DNA from: Ciborinia camelliae | Taxonomy: Eukaryota; Ascomycota; Leotiomycetes; Helotiales; Sclerotiniaceae | Assembly (NCBI GenBank): GCA_025890175.1 | Contig: JANPYM010000001.1 | Span: 647,187 to 711,186 of the forward strand | Reading direction: 5' to 3' | Length of the DNA stretch: 64,000 nucleotides | Shown here: piece after piece, positions 34,743 through 45,970 of the stretch | How the letters are laid out: every line of letters starts with the position of its first letter | Numbering within the stretch: position 1 is the stretch's first letter | Notes under the pieces: generated by a model | Database searches by the model: none | Told to the model about the DNA's origin: nothing | Seen by the model: the letters and a program-made list of their open reading frames with translations, nothing else | Position numbers and translations under genes: made by a program

Positions 34743-35858
34743 TTAGAGAATATCACCATCCTCATTTTCCTCCCTTTGAGTTTCCAGATCCATCAAGTCC
34801 TTTAGCTCTCCTCCCACTTCTCTACACAAAGTACAAGCATCTGGATCCCCCAACCAACCACACATTGCTATTGCTGCATGCAAAACCTCAGTTCGCGCCC
34901 TCTCATCTCCGGCCCTTTCTTCCATACCATTGACCAAGCTTTCTCCCCACCTGTAAAGATTGTTCATATCAATAACAGCATCTGACTCCGCTCGATGAGG
35001 AGCCATCTCATCTCTCCTTGCTTTTCTCCATAGAAATGTGCTAATTGCCTCGATATTGTCCATGAGAGTTTTTGAATGGTCGTCATTATATGATCGCTCC
35101 CATGCCCTACCAGGATATGGATGGTATCGGGTTGAGTGCGAATGATGACTTCCAGATCGAAGACCGGCAAGAGAAGATTGCGGAAGAGCTCGAATGTAAG
35201 TTGTAGTTGCATCTAGGCATGTTCGGTAGAGGGAATTCAGGAGGGAGTAACGTTGCTCAGAAATTGAAACCGGCACAACAATTGTACTCTCGGAGGTATT
35301 CGAGAGGGACATCCTGTTGTCCGATATTGATTGAGGCAGTAGGTGATTGCCTGTGGAATGTATGGGGTCTCGGCATGAAGGGTCATTTAGCATCATAGCA
35401 ATACTGGGAAGGCGGCCGCCGGAAACTAGACGTAGAGGAAGGGTACGTGAATTTCCCGTGCTGTTACCACTTGTACGAGCACTCCCTCGACATTGACAGT
35501 AGACTGCATCTGGTAAGGACTCAGAATCATGTCGGCTCGAGTCGGGCGTAGTCATTAGACAATCCGGGTCGGAAACAATCGTTGGGTCAATGTTTGAAGA
35601 CGGTTCGTGCGATACATACCCGTGAGATGCCTCGTTTTCGCTTTGATTGAGCCTGCTTCCTTCAACACCAGCGCTTTTGGTTCCTGACGCCATAGGAGAA
35701 TAAGAGATGGTTTGACTAGATAGGTGTACAGGATTATTGAACCCGTTTCTAATGCCTCCAAAATTTCGAGAGCGAGGTAATGAATCCATCTGAGAAGTAC
35801 GGAAAGTTCCATATTTCTCATCGTTGGCAAACTCCATTACACACAATAAAATTTTCAT
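34743..35858 (-). CDS. Hypothetical protein
   Basis: Intronless frame; the first ATG is at 35858 (MKILLCVMEF, 371 residues), and a second at 35837 gives MEFANDEKYGTF. The N-terminal two thirds are Ser-rich and disordered, with SDPDCLMTTPDSSRHDSE and a small CQCRG motif. The C-terminal third is helical and more conserved-looking: YSLLNSLYRTCLDATTTY, then FLWRKARRDEMAPHRAES, and WGESLVNGMEE. It ends with MCGWLGDPDACTLCREVG. The helical part recalls C-terminal regions of some fungal transcription factors, but I see no DNA-binding domain and do not name it. Confidence 0.65.
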   Translation of the reverse strand: MKILLCVMEFANDEKYGTFRTSQMDSLPRSRNFGGIRNGFNNPVHLSSQTISYSPMASGTKSAGVEGSRLNQSENEASHGYVSHEPSSNIDPTIVSDPDCLMTTPDSSRHDSESLPDAVYCQCRGSARTSGNSTGNSRTLPLRLVSGGRLPSIAMMLNDPSCRDPIHSTGNHLLPQSISDNRMSLSNTSESTIVVPVSISEQRYSLLNSLYRTCLDATTTYIRALPQSSLAGLRSGSHHSHSTRYHPYPGRAWERSYNDDHSKTLMDNIEAISTFLWRKARRDEMAPHRAESDAVIDMNNLYRWGESLVNGMEERAGDERARTEVLHAAIAMCGWLGDPDACTLCREVGGELKDLMDLETQREENEDGDIL

Positions 35859-36163
35859 CGGGAGGGCAGAGATTGTACTACTGGAGGCCGAAAACAAACA
35901 TTGACAAAACTTTCTAATGGAAGGGGACAGGGTACGGGTTTATAAGAGACAACAGAAATTGCAAGGAGAAAGGGGGTCGATTCTCGAAAGAAACATACTT
36001 AGCTAGATTATTCTCTCATATGCTTGAAACGTAATATATAATAAATTAAGTTCTGCATAAAAAGAACAGAGCGGCAAAGAGCCATATATGCTACAGCGTT
36101 GCCTGCTGAAGTTTTCTATTAAAAAAGAATTGAAACTCATCAGTCCTTCCATTCGAATCTATG
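35859..36163. other. Intergenic region
   Basis: 305 nt between tandem minus-strand genes. AT-rich, no feature seen beyond the expected terminator of ARPC1 side and promoter of the hypothetical gene. Confidence 0.5.
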
Positions 36164-37359
36164 CTATGCGTTCCAGATCACAATTCTTCCATCAACACCG
36201 CTCGCTGAAAATCGATTAGCTTTCTCCAAAATTCTAGATCATTAAGTACTTACTAGTGAATTTGGTGACACCACTATCCGAACCTTCATAGACTCGGATA
36301 GTGCTAATGGTATTTTGATGCACAGTTGTCAATTGTGTATCATCCTTGACCTTTCCTTTCAAGTCCATTTGCTTGAACATATTGAAAGCACTCTCCTCTC
36401 CAACATCCTTGACTGGGCCACCCTTTGATTCCAGGGAGCCAGTAAGCTGCCAGCCACCCTCGTTACCGCCAAATCGGAATGCCTCACAATCATAACCTGC
36501 CGCAATGATCTCAGCCTCGCCGTTCCAGATCAGACTCATAAAAGGGAGAAGCTGTGTGCTAACACTGACAACAGCTTTTGGAGGCTGATCTGCGCCATTG
36601 GGGTATACGACAGTGATACTACTGTCGTGTGCAGCGAAGGCAAGAGCATCTCCACTTGGCGAAAATGAAACTGCATGAACCCATCCAGCAGAGTTATTGA
36701 GATATTCTCCACAAACAGTGTTGAAAGGTAGACGTTCTCCCCAGACACCAGGTTCCGGCCTAGCATCCACCCCCTTAATAAAACTCGAGAATACTCTAGC
36801 GTGAGCATCGGTAGATCCTGCAGCCAAAAGTACAGAATTTGGATGCCATGCAACTGTTGTAATAGTGCTACGAATAGGCTTCTTGATATGTTTCGAGACC
36901 CACCAGTCGTTCTCCTCCTCAAAGTAACAGATAGCAATCACCCTCGCACCGGATCCAACGGCGAACTTCGTTTCGGAAGGAGACCATCGAACAAATGTGG
37001 CCGCGCGGTTGATTCGAAGAAGAACGAGAGTCGGTTTGTAACCAGTGGGAGATGGTTCCCAAACCAAAGCGTTACGATCTGGCCGGGTAACATTAGCATT
37101 GTAAGTTTAACCAGGAAGCTTTAAGTCGGCACAAACCTTGAGAGCATGTCACAATTCTGCCGCTATTAGGAGCGATATCGACACTGGTGACAGTCTTGTC
37201 ATGACCTTTCAATTCGTCCTTGAGCTTGAATCCATTACCAGCTCGTCCATAAAGCTCAACACTGGTGTCGCGTGCTACAGCCAATGTTTGTCTATCGGCT
37301 GAGAAGGAGTGATCCGCGATAGGGTGATGGAAAAGGTGATGAACTTCTGGACCAGACAT
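36164..37359 (-). CDS. arc40: Arp2/3 complex subunit 1 (ARPC1/Arc40), WD40 protein
   Basis: Three exons, 37359-37137, 37078-36254 and 36204-36164, 362 residues, all GT-AG; the first donor GTTTGT is weak. The last exon is only 41 nt and encodes the conserved end GVDGRIVIWNA. WD repeats are visible throughout: HHPIADHSFSADRQTLAV, ELKGHDKTVTSVDIAP, RNALVWEP, AATFVRWSPSETKFAVGSGA and KPIRSTITTVAWHPNSVL. WFQDR-like loops and the insert before HQNTISTIRVYE fit ARPC1, which docks the Arp2/3 complex to activators and nucleates branched actin for endocytosis. It diverges from the RRM gene 252 nt away. Confidence 0.95.
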
Positions 37360-37611
37360 TTTGTTGCTTCTTGATAGGAGGAGCTCTCTACTATCACTGT
37401 GATTATGCTATGCTACTTATTATGTTGGCATTACCGCATGGACGAGAGATGCTTGCTAAACGTGGGGCGGGTACTCCGTACTCATCTAATGACTAACCAC
37501 CTTGAGCTAGCGCGAGGCTACGAAAGGCCGACATTCGAAATTTATATCGATATTGTCATTATTGTACCCCAAGCTCCAATTCGACGCGACTGACTGCTGA
37601 GTATCGACAAA
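37360..37611. promoter_or_regulatory. Bidirectional promoter, arc40 / U2B''
   Basis: Only 252 nt separate the two start codons. It contains GTACTCCGTACTC at about 37470-37482. Co-regulation is possible but not shown by sequence. Confidence 0.5.
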
Positions 37612-38289
37612 ATGAGTTCCGCAGCAAAAAGTATTCCGGCTAGGACCTCGTTTCCTCCCAACCAGACCCTTTACATCACCAATCTACCTTCTTCGAAGAT
37701 TCAAAAGGATGATTTACGACGGGAACTTTATACATTATGCTCGACTTATGGACCGGTCCTTGATGTGGTTGCTCTTATGTCAATGAAGATGAGGGGTCAA
37801 GCACATGTGGTATACAGAGATATTCAAACCGCGACTCAAGCTATGAGAGCATTGCAAGGATTTGACTTCCTTGGCCGTGAAATGGTCAGTCGAGAATTCC
37901 ACGTTTTCATCGCCCATCTGCTTTAAATGGCCACGAGCTGACATTTATCTAACTAGAAAATTCAATATGCCAAATCAAAGTCAGATACCATTGCTAAATT
38001 GGACGGTACTTTCCGTATGCCTTCTGCAGCAGCAGGCGCTGTGACTGCCACAGAATTGCAGCAAAGCATTTTTAATGCGCCGCCCTCCGCAGCCACTACG
38101 ACAACCACTTTACCCCCTCCACCACCACCATCAACTCTCCAGGTCCCAGCTCCTGTCTCTGATCATGCTATGGAAGATGCAACAAGCCCAATGGCAAGTG
38201 TTGCTGGACAGAAGAGACGTCGGGAAGAAGAGGAGGAAGAGGACAGTGAAGGAGATGTTGCAATGGAGGAAGATAGTGATGACGATTAG
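37612..38289 (+). CDS. msl1: U1A/U2B''-type snRNP protein, one RRM
   Basis: Two exons, 37612-37884 and 37957-38289, 201 residues. One RRM near residues 20-100: RNP2 is LYITNL and RNP1 is RGQAHVVY, followed by MKIQYAKSKSDTIAKLDGTF, a stretch typical of the U1A/U2B'' family. The remainder is a Pro/Ala linker and an acidic tail (EEEEEEDSEGD). There is no second RRM, as in yeast Msl1. It should bind the U2 snRNA loop with U2A' (or the U1 loop) in the spliceosome. Choice between U1A and U2B'' is not possible from one RRM alone. Confidence 0.88.
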
Positions 38290-38649
38290 CGACTGATGAT
38301 ATTGCATGGCAAGGCGTTGGGGTTTGAGGCGTATTGGTCTTGGACACAGAGTTGTCGGCTAAAGGGGTCTAAAAGGGGTCTAAAAGGGCTATGGCCCCCT
38401 ATACAATTAGCGTATGAAATACATTCACCTCTAATGATATGTCGGATACAGTCTGAGACTTTGTATATTTTTTTACCACATCATAAATGTACATACTGAG
38501 TAGGTTATGTTCCCATCGTGCATCGATTTTGACAATTATTTCTGGCAAGATATGAATTACCAGTGTCTAAATGAGATTCTGGATTCAAAAATTATATGTC
38601 TAGTAAACGCCACGCTTTAATGAACTAGAATTTCAATCTCGCTCGTACC
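38290..38649. other. Convergent intergenic region
   Basis: 360 nt between the stops of the RRM gene and ATG10, so it should hold two terminators. A direct repeat aaaggggtct occurs twice near 38362-38385. Confidence 0.5.
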
Positions 38650-39506
38650 CTATGAATCTTCGTGGGCCATCTCACGAGGCATCCATAGACCTACACATCC
38701 ACCTACCAAGCCAACCCACGACATCAAGTAATCACTTGCAGGACAGTCAAAATTCTCCATTGCCTCTTTGGTTTGACAAGGATGAATAAAAAAGGCAGGC
38801 ACATCTGTGATAGGATGTGGCTAAAAATGGGTCAGAATACGTTTTTATAGAGCAGGATTTGGAGTACTTACCGCAGCAGATATTCCACCCATTACTCCTA
38901 TTGCACGAAGTTGACTTTTATACTCTTCTGGTACGAGATGCCGGTACACAGAATTTATATCAAACGCAGGCTCACCCATCGGTAGGTCATGGAGGGTGAA
39001 CCATAGGGTCGGCATTCTATAAGTAGGATGTAGGTGAATTTCGTAAGTAACATATGGTTGGTGAGAATGTAGACTGTATTGCGGAAGAGCGCCACTATTT
39101 GTCGTCGAAGATGTGTTTAAACGCAGGGCCTCCTATATCCTGTCAACAAATCTAGATATCCATAGATTGATTATGAGCATGAATGAAGAGAGTCACTAAC
39201 GTCATCCTCATCCTCATCCATCATATCCACCTCTAGACTCGGAGCCGAAACTGGAGCATGTCCGCTGCTCAAATTGCTGAGGGCAAGCAATAGCTCATCA
39301 TCATCTTGTGGTGGTTGAAGTAATCGAATGATTTCGACAAAACACGACCCAGTAGTTGCAGTTCGCCCCATGCGCAGCTTAAGATTCTTTCTTGCAGGGC
39401 CCAATTCTGCTCTGATATATCTTCGATCGAGGAATGCACAGGCAAGTTCAAACTCTTCCTCGGTGAGAAATGGCCATTGACGATATTCATCGCGATATGC
39501 CGCCAT
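38650..39506 (-). CDS. atg10: Autophagy E2-like enzyme Atg10
   Basis: Three exons: 39506-39201, 39132-38872 and 38820-38650; 245 residues, all phase 0. The start is MAAYRDEYRQWPFLTEEEF. The middle exon gives YVTYEIHLHPTYRMPTLW and TLHDLPMGEPAFD, conserved in Atg10. The last exon carries ITDVPAFFIHPCQT, where Cys204 in the HPC motif is the catalytic cysteine that forms a thioester with Atg12 before transfer to Atg5. An acidic run MMDEDEDD sits before intron 1. The acceptor of intron 1 is taken as GGATATAG|GAG because the earlier CAG leads to a stop. Confidence 0.9.
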
Positions 39507-40379
39507 GATGACTGACTTAGCACTAGGTAGTTACAGAGTGAAAAGAATTAAATCCTCATACAGATACCGTTTGTTGTAGCTCGAAGATTAACCTTGGAAG
39601 TATTTGATATACCCTTCCGAAAAGCTCTCTTCAAATTCAGAATAATGCCAGATGTCAGATCCACTTGATTGATACCTACTATAAAGTCAAAAAAGTGTAT
39701 AGTATGCAGGCAGTGTTGGGGACCAAGAACTTGTAACTATTCTCATTTGTTACCCCGGCGCCCCTGATTAAAGATTAGGTAGGTAGTAGGTAGGTACTAG
39801 GTGGGTACAGTAGTGTAGTTAAGTTTAAGTGTCTGTGTTGGTCAAGGGTAGCTTTTCGCTTTCTAGACTCCGTAGAGACCACGAATTAACGAAGAACGCT
39901 AATGACGACAGGTCAAGATCAATATCAAGATCAATATTCAATACCTTACCTACCTAGGTACCTATGTAGGTATTAATTGGTTTGGAATTCGACCTTTTTT
40001 TTAATCAATGTCAATGCCAATGTCAACGTCTATTGTATTGCGGTATTGTGATCCATGTGATGGTGGTGTTCAAATCCAAAGAAAGGAACTTGGGAAGCAT
40101 TATTAATTGCCCAGGTGGTAAATGGTAAAGCTGGAGATCTGTTTGATCCCAAAAATGCACAATCTGGGCAGTACAAGGCTGAAAGAAAGCCTGTAATTTA
40201 TTCCCCAAAGCTCGGTAAGTAATACTGTAGGTACGTCTTACGTGTACTGTTCAATACTCTACCTAGGTATTATTATCTCCTAGATGACACTTAACAAGCT
40301 TCAAGTACTTTGAGTTTCCTGCATCCTTGTGTTTGTTTACAGTCACTCCTTCTAGTAATGAAATGATTCTGAAGTTTCC
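39507..40379. promoter_or_regulatory. Divergent intergenic region, atg10 / alpha-mannosidase
   Basis: 873 nt. Holds several GGTAGGTA/TACCTAGGTA motifs (39776-39808, 39943-39972, 40259-40270) and short AATATCAAGATC duplications near 39920-39940. No gene seen. Confidence 0.5.
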
Positions 40380-42623
40380 ATGAACAGTCGCGACCCCTTT
40401 AACCTACGCCGCTCCCCAGCATTCAACATCCTTCGAGGCACTGCAACGCAAGCGGCTTCAAACGTCACTCAAAGGGTTAAGGAAGCAGGTGTGCAGGCTT
40501 ACGAGTCTGGGAAGCAAGCTGTTGAAGAGATGTCCACTTTTTCAATACCGAAGAATGTCCCCTCTTTTACAGACCCTCAGCGCAATTTGGAAAACAAAGC
40601 TTGGGCGGCCTCTGGCATGACTGCAAGATCATCGACGACAAATACAAGCGGAGGAGTAATCAGTGGTATGCAAGATCGAGTTGGAAACCTCTTTGGTGAA
40701 AATACGGATCTACCGATGTACAAAGACAAGCCATATTCATATGCCTCCTCTAGGAGGGCACAACCTTTTTACAAAAAGCGGCGCATTATTCTTGGGGCCA
40801 TCGCATTTATATTCTATGTGTTGTATTTCTTGGGGTTCTTTGGATCTAGTGACGATTCGAAAGAGAAGTCGAAAGACAAATGGACATGGTTGCAGAGGCC
40901 CGAAGAGGGACAGAGCACAATCAATTGGCTGGATCGAAGAGAAAGAGTTAAGGAGGCCTTCACTTTGAGCTGGGATGCATATGAACGATATGCATGGGGA
41001 TATGACGAGTTCCATCCGGTCTCGAAGCATGGGAAACAAATGACTCCGAAGGGAATGGGTTGGATAATTGTGGATGCTTTGGATACAATGATATTAATGA
41101 ATCTGACAAGCAGAGTGCAACATGCAAGGGAATGGATTACAACGTCACTGGACTACGACCAAGACCAAGAAGTCAATACGTTCGAAACGACGATTCGCAT
41201 GCTTGGAGGTCTTCTATCCGCACATTATCTCTCCACCGAGTATCCGCATTTGGCCCCATTGACTGAGGACGATGAAGGAGCTTCAGGGGAGGATTTATAT
41301 CTGGAAAAGTCAAGGGATTTAGCTGATCGATTGATTGGTGCTTTTGACTCGCCCTCTGGAATACCATTCGCCAGCGTCAATCTTAAGACCAACAAAGGTG
41401 TGCCCTCTCATGATGATGGAGGGGCGTCGTCCACAGCAGAGGCAGCCACGTTGCAACTGGAACTAAAATATCTTACCAAACTCACCGGCGAGACTGAATA
41501 TTGGGAAAAGGCTGAGAGGGTGATGAAGATCATTGATGACAATGGCATGGAGGATGGACTTTTACCAATCTACATCTACGCCAATACTGGAAAATTCCGA
41601 GGAAGCAACATTCGTTTGGGCAGCCGTGGCGATTCATATTACGAGTATTTGATTAAGCAGTATCTGCAAACTTCAAAAGAAGAGCCTATCTACGAAGAAT
41701 TATGGGATGAGGCACTCAAAGGAGTTCGTAAGCATCTCATCACTTATTCTAGCCCTTCGCGATTTACAGTTCTTGCCGAGAGACCCCAAGGTTTGGAAGG
41801 CCCTCTTTCACCAAAAATGGATCACTTGGTATGTTTCATGGGTGGAACAATTGCCCTGGGCGCTACTGGTGGTATCACAGAGGCTGAGGCACGCAAGCTA
41901 CCTAGCTGGAGCGCGAAGAAGGATGAAGAGATGAAACTCGCCAGAGAATTGACGCACACCTGCTGGGGAATGTACAAGGTGATGGCAACCGGGCTTGCAC
42001 CAGAAATCGCACACTTCAACGTCGATAGTCCTCCTCTACCGGAAGATGCACCACATCAAGCACCTTCGAACTTCGATGACCCTGAAAATCAAGAGTGGAG
42101 GAAAGACTTTATTATCAAAAGTAATGACAACCACAATCTCCAGAGACCGGAGACTATTGAGACGCTGTTCTATATGTGGAGAATAACGGGAGAGGAGATG
42201 TACAGAGAATGGGGCTGGGAAATGTTTAGATCTTTCATGAACTATACATCCGTTGATGAGGGTGGTGGATTTACGAGTCTCTCTAATGCCAATATTCTGC
42301 CTCCGGAGACCAAGGACAATATGGAGAGCTTCTGGCTTGTAAGTATTAACTCCGCTTGTTCTCAACACTCTGCTAATGTAATACAGGCCGAAACTCTCAA
42401 ATACTTTTATCTTCTTTTTTCACCAAACGACCTCCTTCCCCTAGATCAAATCGTCATTAACACAGAAGCGCATGCCTTCCCGCGATTCAAGATGGGCCCA
42501 TTGTTGTCTACTGGATGGAAGAGGAAGCCCAGGGGACCAGACGGAAAGATTTTACCAGAACCGGAGAAAAAGCCCGAAGTGAAGAAAGTTGAAATCCAGG
42601 AAGTAAAGAATGATGGGACGTGA
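40380..42623 (+). CDS. Class I alpha-1,2-mannosidase, GH47, type II membrane protein
   Basis: Two exons, 40380-42338 and 42387-42623, 731 residues. The 48-nt intron (GTAAGT...TGCTAATGTAATACAG) is a multiple of three and has no stop, so retention would add 16 residues. The cytosolic tail of about 130 residues is long and holds a helical stretch (QRVKEAGVQAYESGKQAVEE). A transmembrane anchor lies at 135-154 (IILGAIAFIFYVLYFLGFFG). The GH47 domain has DALDTMILMNL, FETTIRMLGG, the two disulfide cysteines in HLVCFMGG and LTHTCWGMY, RPETIETLFYMWR and the C-terminal INTEAH motif. It should trim Man9 glycans in the ER or early Golgi. The lysine-rich tail after GH47 (EKKPEVKKVE) is unusual for a luminal end. 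Confidence 0.94.
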   Translation: MNSRDPFNLRRSPAFNILRGTATQAASNVTQRVKEAGVQAYESGKQAVEEMSTFSIPKNVPSFTDPQRNLENKAWAASGMTARSSTTNTSGGVISGMQDRVGNLFGENTDLPMYKDKPYSYASSRRAQPFYKKRRIILGAIAFIFYVLYFLGFFGSSDDSKEKSKDKWTWLQRPEEGQSTINWLDRRERVKEAFTLSWDAYERYAWGYDEFHPVSKHGKQMTPKGMGWIIVDALDTMILMNLTSRVQHAREWITTSLDYDQDQEVNTFETTIRMLGGLLSAHYLSTEYPHLAPLTEDDEGASGEDLYLEKSRDLADRLIGAFDSPSGIPFASVNLKTNKGVPSHDDGGASSTAEAATLQLELKYLTKLTGETEYWEKAERVMKIIDDNGMEDGLLPIYIYANTGKFRGSNIRLGSRGDSYYEYLIKQYLQTSKEEPIYEELWDEALKGVRKHLITYSSPSRFTVLAERPQGLEGPLSPKMDHLVCFMGGTIALGATGGITEAEARKLPSWSAKKDEEMKLARELTHTCWGMYKVMATGLAPEIAHFNVDSPPLPEDAPHQAPSNFDDPENQEWRKDFIIKSNDNHNLQRPETIETLFYMWRITGEEMYREWGWEMFRSFMNYTSVDEGGGFTSLSNANILPPETKDNMESFWLVSINSACSQHSANVIQAETLKYFYLLFSPNDLLPLDQIVINTEAHAFPRFKMGPLLSTGWKRKPRGPDGKILPEPEKKPEVKKVEIQEVKNDGT

Positions 42624-43894
42624 TTTTTTTTATAAAAAAAGTAAAAAGTGTATATAATGGACGATGACCATGTCAATTCGTTGTATTTTAATCGGATCTA
42701 GAACTTGGGCATATATACATATGCCTTCATATATATCATTAATCAAAAGTTTGAAGAATCTAATTATGGATTCCATTATCGTACTCCTCGCTCGTAAGCT
42801 CTCGAGCGACCTTTCTTTCCGCATTCCAATGGTGCAGATGGCCAAATTTGGATTCCTAGGTAGATATTTATTTAAGAAACCTACCTGCTTACCTAGGTAG
42901 ATAGTCAGTCTTAGCTGAATCGACTTTCCCACAAAAAACACTGCAGCTTCAAATACTGTACGATACAATATTCACATGGCCGCATTCGAATCCAATCACT
43001 AATAGTCTAATATTGAATCTGATGATTATACCCAATTTCAATATCAATATTTCAGCTGAACATCTGTCACTGTGAACTACGAGTGTGATATATACCTCCA
43101 GCTACATTTATTGCCCCAAGTAGCGCAATTTCCAAAATCCGAATGTTGATGGCGTAGCGGGTGGGATGGGATGTTGTACAAATTTACAGCCCGCCCGAAC
43201 ACCAAGCTTTTGCCCAGGAGTTATTAATATATTATAATTTATAATTTATATACCCATATTTGAGTTACTCTTCCTACTTGGCAATGGTCATACTTTAACA
43301 AAATGCTATGCAACATTTGAAGCATATTTGGAAGCATTTGATGTATGTATTATTTGATGCCTTTTTTTCATTCTTCATGTTTGCGACAATCTTGCAACTG
43401 ATGTTCTTCCCGTAACTCCATGGGGGATCTCCAGCTACCTTAAGAATACCTATAGTACCTACCTACCTAATAAGGTAGGCATAAATAAGCGCTAGCGTCC
43501 CCCATACCCATATACCCCAAATCAAGCTCATCTCATCACATCCAATCACCTGGAGCAATCTCCTGAGAAAGATAAGCCGATTGATTCTCTACGAGATAAC
43601 AACTGTGCCGTCCTGACTCCAAACTGTTGCCGTCTTCTCTCTCCCCATGAACTCGCTCAAGCAACTTTCATCGTACAGATCATACAGATCCTACAATATA
43701 GGATGTAGTACATCACTGGAAAAAATGTCATATATTATTACTTGCACGACCTTGGAGCTACAGGCAACTAATTGAGAGCTCCCATAATTGTTCGAAACCA
43801 CTCAGCCTCACTGGCCCGCCCGAGGCGGTATCGTTACTACAGGCCGTTGACATTTCCTACAATATATGCGAATCGAAATTACAAAGGCATCAAC
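42624..43894. other. Intergenic region upstream of the amino-acid permease
   Basis: 1.27 kb, AT-rich (for example ATTATAATTTATAATTTATATA near 43232-43254, shown here only as a pattern of repeated TTTATA). Contains TACCTAGGTA motifs at 42855-42864 and 42882-42903 and a longer cluster at 43457-43480. No gene seen. Confidence 0.5.
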
Positions 43895-45970
43895 ATGAAT
43901 AGTTTCAGGATGAACGATATCGAGAAAGGTTCGGTCTACCCTGATAAGGACCAATCTACAACTCCAGATTACAGTAGCGGACGTGGGGAACTAAGTTACG
44001 AAGCAATAACGCATATACAACATGGCATGGGACGTCGTTTCGTCGACAGTTTTAAACGAGATCCGAATCTCACCATGACCCCACCTGGAGTCGTTGGCGC
44101 AAATGGAAGAGTGTTCCATGCTGAAATTGCGGCGGCGGCAACAGCAACATCTCCCCTCGCGCGAAAATTAAAAGGGAGACATTTGCAGATGATTGCGATT
44201 GGAGGCTCGATAGGTTAGTTGCTTGACTCGCAGCTTAATAGATAGGTACTAAGTCGTATCCGTGGACAGGTACTGGGCTTTTTGTTGCATCTGGCAAGTC
44301 TCTCGCAACTGGTGGGCCTGCATCTCTTATCATATGCTTTACACTTATTGGGCTTATGTTATACTGTACGGTCCATGCCTTGGGCGAAATGGCTGTTCTA
44401 TTCCCCGTTTCGGGATCTTTTTCAGCCTACTCGACTCGATTTTTGGACCCGGCTTGGGGGTTTGCGATGGGTTGGGTATGAACACTCTAGTTGTTATGGG
44501 GGGTTGGTATAGAATGCTAACATAAGGTTTATAGAATTATGCCATGCAATGGCTTGTCGTTCTCCCACTAGAAATCATTGCGGCGTCTATCACAATTGAC
44601 TTTTGGGATACAACACAGCGATACAAGCATGCTATTTTTGTCACGGTGTTCCTCTTCACAGTTATCAGCATAAATATGTTTGGGGTGAAGGGATATGGAG
44701 AAGCGGAGTTTTTCTTTGCTATCGTCAAAGTCGTAGCTATTATTGGATACATGTACGTTCATCGTCTGTTCTCCTCCCAGCCCATTGTGTGATATAGCAT
44801 CCCATTTTCCGGAAGTTCGAAAATGCCCGGGATCCTGTGATCACTGCCAACTCTCCAGACCAGATTCAGATATGTGCCAATTCGAAACACAACACTGACT
44901 GCATGCATAGACTTCTAGCCATAATCCTCAACTGCGGTGGTAGCCTCGAAGAAGGTTATGTAGCTGGTAACTTGTGGAATGATCCAGGCGCTTTCAATAA
45001 TGGATTTAAAGGCTTGTGTAGCGTTTTTGTTACTGCAGCTTTTGCTTTCGCTGGCACTGAGTTAGTGGGACTCGCTGCCGCTGAAACTCAGAATCCTAGA
45101 AAATCATTGCCCACGGCCGTGAAGCAGGTATTCTGGCGTATCACGCTTTTCTACATCGTCTCGCTTACACTTGTTGGGCTTCTCGTCCCTTATACTGATG
45201 AAAGACTGCTCACTGCTGGGAGTGCAAATGCGGCGGCAAGTCCCTTTGTTATCTCTATTCAAAACGCTGGAATAACGGTCCTTCCTTCTGTTATGAACGC
45301 GGTTATCCTGGTTGCTGTATTATCAGTAGGCAACTCCGCAATATTCGGATCTTCCAGAACTCTTGCAGCATTAGCGGACCAGGGACAGGCACCCAAGATC
45401 TTGGCATATGTTGATCGGAAAGGTCGTCCCATCGTATCTATTGGTGTATCGTCGGCGCTTGGGCTTCTTGCCTATGCAGCAGATTCCGGTGCCCAGGGAA
45501 CTGTCCTAGATTGGATGCTAGCACTGTCTGGACTCTCCTCGATATTCACATGGGGGTCTATCTGTCTCGCCCATATCCGATTTCGACGAGCTTGGAGACT
45601 GCAAGAACATAGCCTAGATGAATTGGCCTTTCGGTCCCAGCCAGGCGTCATTGGCTCTTGGGTTGGGTTCTTATTCAATGTCCTTATTCTTATTGCACAG
45701 TTCTGGACTGGCGTGTGGCCTACGGACTACGAGCAAATGACCGCACTTGAACAATGTCAAAGCTTCTTCATAGCATATTTAGCCGCACCCATCGTCATTG
45801 TGTTTTATGTAAGTTATAAGTTTTGGTACCGAACCTCGGTGATGAGATGCAAAGATATGGATCTGAAGACCGGAATGCGTGGTCTCGACTTGCCAGCTCT
45901 GATAGCAGAAGAGCGAGCAGAGACAGCAGCATGGCCAAAATGGAAAAGAATATACAAGACGGTCTGTTAG
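43895..45970 (+). CDS. Amino-acid permease, YAT family (AAP/APC superfamily)
   Basis: Four exons: 43895-44213, 44270-44475, 44535-44752 and 44911-45970; 600 residues. The start at 43895 (MNSFRMNDIEKG) is the first in-frame ATG. A cytosolic N-terminus precedes TM1, RHLQMIAIGGSIGTGLFVASG, which is the family signature (split here by intron 1). Further hallmarks are GGPASLIICFTLIGLM, ALGEMAVLFPVSGSF, the GTELVGLAAAETQNPRKS loop and FGSSRTLAALADQGQAP. About 12 membrane segments can be counted. It should import amino acids with protons at the plasma membrane. Substrate range cannot be told from the sequence. Intron 3 is long (158 nt) and its acceptor GCATAG|ACTT was chosen to keep the frame. Confidence 0.92.

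Noticed and set aside
26248..37359. A secondary-metabolite cluster around the FMO and homeobox genes
   Set aside because: No synthase, transporter or pathway-specific regulator is nearby; neighbours are housekeeping genes.
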